From: Comamonadaceae bacterium
GTDB taxonomy: Bacteria; Pseudomonadota; Gammaproteobacteria; Burkholderiales; Burkholderiaceae_C
Assembly: GCA_947460165.1 (NCBI GenBank)
Contig: CANHKH010000210.1
Location: forward strand, 1 to 6,227
Reading direction: 5' to 3'
DNA: 6,227 nucleotides
Shown here: one piece after another, positions 5,150-6,227 of the stretch
Position numbering within the stretch: position 1 is the stretch's first letter
Layout: every line of letters begins with the position of its first letter
Position numbers and translations under genes: made by a program
Notes under the pieces: model-generated
Database searches by the model: none
The model's input: the letters and a program-made list of their open reading frames with translations, nothing else
Told to the model about the DNA's origin: nothing

Positions 5150-6227
5150 ATGGTCGACAGGAAGCGGCGACATAAACTGAATGCTTCCATGCAAGCCATT
5201 TTTTCAGACGCCGCCGTCAACGACGCCACTTTCGGCAAGCCCATGCGTGGGCGCACCGTGCCCATTCCGGCCAGCATCACAGGTGTGCCTGGCTATCCCC
5301 GCAAGCTGGTCGTGTTCAAAATAGAGGCCAGCCGATTTTGGCAGGTGCGTTGCTGGCTCAAGGGCAAGACCTACAAACGCAGCACGCAATGCTTGTCCTT
5401 GATGTCGGCCCAAAGGGTAGCCAAGAATTTTTACGATCAGTTGCTAGATCAAGGGCAGACCGATCACGCGATTTTTGTGGCGCCTGTGGAAACCGTGCAG
5501 TCCGATTGTGAAGAGCAAACACCGGCATCCACCCACAAGTCTCAAGCTCCAGAGCTTGCGCCATTGACCAAGCACACCTTCGCGGCCCTGGCCGAGCGCA
5601 TGTTTGCGGGCGAACAAGCCCGGGTGGAGCGTGGTGAATTGGCCAAAGGCAGCATGCAGGTGCTGCGCAACCGGCTGGACGCCCACCTGCTGCCGCGCTG
5701 GGGGCATCAGCATGTGGCCGACATCGACTACGCCGAACTCATGGGGTTTGTGGACTTCATGAGCAAAACCAAAAGCTCCACCACCATTGGCCAGTATTTG
5801 GTGGCCATTCGCAAGGTGCTCAGCCATGGACTGCGCATGGGCGTGATCCACAAGCTGCCTGAAATGCCCAAGGTGAAGGTGAAAACGACGTCGCGCGGCG
5901 CATTCACGCCCACCGAGTACTGGCGTATTTTGCGCACGGCGCGCTCGCTGCGTGGCCAGGCCCACCCGGACAGCCAGCAGGCCCTGCGCAAAAGCCACAA
6001 ACTGCTGTTCAAAAACGCCATCATGCCGCCAGACCTGGCCTGGGCGGCGGTGTTCATGGTCAACAGCTTCATTCGGCCCAGCGACCTCAAAACCTTGAAG
6101 CACAAGCATGAGGAAATCGTCAAAGGCAGCCACACGTATTTGCGCCTGACCTTGCCAGAAACCAAGCGCCATGACGCGCCCATCGTCACCCTGTACCCGG
6201 CGGTGCGCGTGTACCGCCAACTTCAGC
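5150..6227 (+). CDS. tyrosine recombinase / phage-type integrase (3' end outside window)
   Basis: Enzymes of this family cut and rejoin DNA at specific attachment sites through a catalytic tyrosine, moving phages or genomic islands. The frame is open from a TGA at 5138 to the right edge, giving 359 codons. The first ATG (5150) gives MVDRKRRHKL and is best served by GGAGG at 5132-5136; ATG 5189 (MQAIFSDAA) is the alternative. Residues about 45-105 resemble an arm-type DNA-binding region (KLVVFKIEASRFWQVRCWLKGKTYKRST). Residues about 139-240 form a SAM-like core-binding domain (FAALAERMFAGEQ...LVAIRKVLSHGLRMGVI). The catalytic domain starts near 249 (RGAFTPTEYWRIL). Arg I is Arg309 in FIRPSDLKTLKHKH and the beta-hairpin Lys is probably Lys339 in LPETKRHDAP. 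The HxxR, His/Trp and Tyr motifs would lie beyond the window, so completeness and activity cannot be judged. Family call firm, start moderate. Confidence 0.88.
   Translation, partial: MVDRKRRHKLNASMQAIFSDAAVNDATFGKPMRGRTVPIPASITGVPGYPRKLVVFKIEASRFWQVRCWLKGKTYKRSTQCLSLMSAQRVAKNFYDQLLDQGQTDHAIFVAPVETVQSDCEEQTPASTHKSQAPELAPLTKHTFAALAERMFAGEQARVERGELAKGSMQVLRNRLDAHLLPRWGHQHVADIDYAELMGFVDFMSKTKSSTTIGQYLVAIRKVLSHGLRMGVIHKLPEMPKVKVKTTSRGAFTPTEYWRILRTARSLRGQAHPDSQQALRKSHKLLFKNAIMPPDLAWAAVFMVNSFIRPSDLKTLKHKHEEIVKGSHTYLRLTLPETKRHDAPIVTLYPAVRVYRQLQ

Noticed and set aside
5120..5180. tRNA gene as an integrase attachment site
   Set aside because: No cloverleaf, T-loop GTTCGA-type box or CCA end could be found upstream of the integrase.
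5444..6220. Long reverse-strand open frame (258 codons) opposite the integrase
   Set aside because: The plus strand encodes a recognisable tyrosine recombinase through the same stretch. The reverse product is rich in His/Gln/Gly with no motif, typical of antisense shadows.

Overview
The window looks like a chromosomal segment from a GC-rich betaproteobacterium, most likely Burkholderiales of the Comamonadaceae type. The evidence is the product set (TtcA, a DUF4136-like lipoprotein, a Burkholderiales-style general porin with C-terminal Phe), the high GC of the coding DNA, and two copies of the CCCTCCCCCAGAGGGGGAGGG-type hairpin repeat that is common between genes in that group. The assignment is from recognition only; no search was run.

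Layout, left to right. (1) 3-551: the 3' part of ttcA (tRNA 2-thiocytidine synthesis), entering from outside the window. (2) 552-1158: a gene-free stretch with a possible ttcA terminator and a roughly 230-bp unit present twice in tandem (613-850 and 851-1073), each unit built around a long G/C-rich inverted repeat. (3) 1159-2438: a probable two-gene operon, a lipoprotein followed 5 nt later by a histidine-phosphatase (phosphoglycerate mutase-like) enzyme. (4) 2439-3002: no intact gene. It holds a hairpin, a broken partial copy of the phosphatase gene just upstream, and a very AT-rich porin upstream region. (5) 3003-4226: a porin gene whose body is intact but whose 5' end is abnormal (GTG start, no visible ribosome binding site, truncated signal peptide), followed by a strong intrinsic terminator. 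(6) 4303-5149: no convincing gene. It contains a 235-bp element with 18-bp terminal inverted repeats and a 5-bp flanking duplication, which looks like a non-autonomous insertion element. (7) 5150 to the window end: the N-terminal two thirds or so of a tyrosine recombinase (phage/island-type integrase), running off the right edge.

The left half is ordinary housekeeping and envelope DNA. The right half, from about 4300, is typical of an accessory junction: mobile-element remnant, gene-free DNA, then an integrase. The lipoprotein and phosphatase genes are probably co-transcribed, but nothing in the sequence ties their functions together. No wholly new system is evident. The most informative oddities are the decayed phosphatase duplicate, the short inverted-repeat element, the duplicated hairpin module and the damaged-looking start of the porin.
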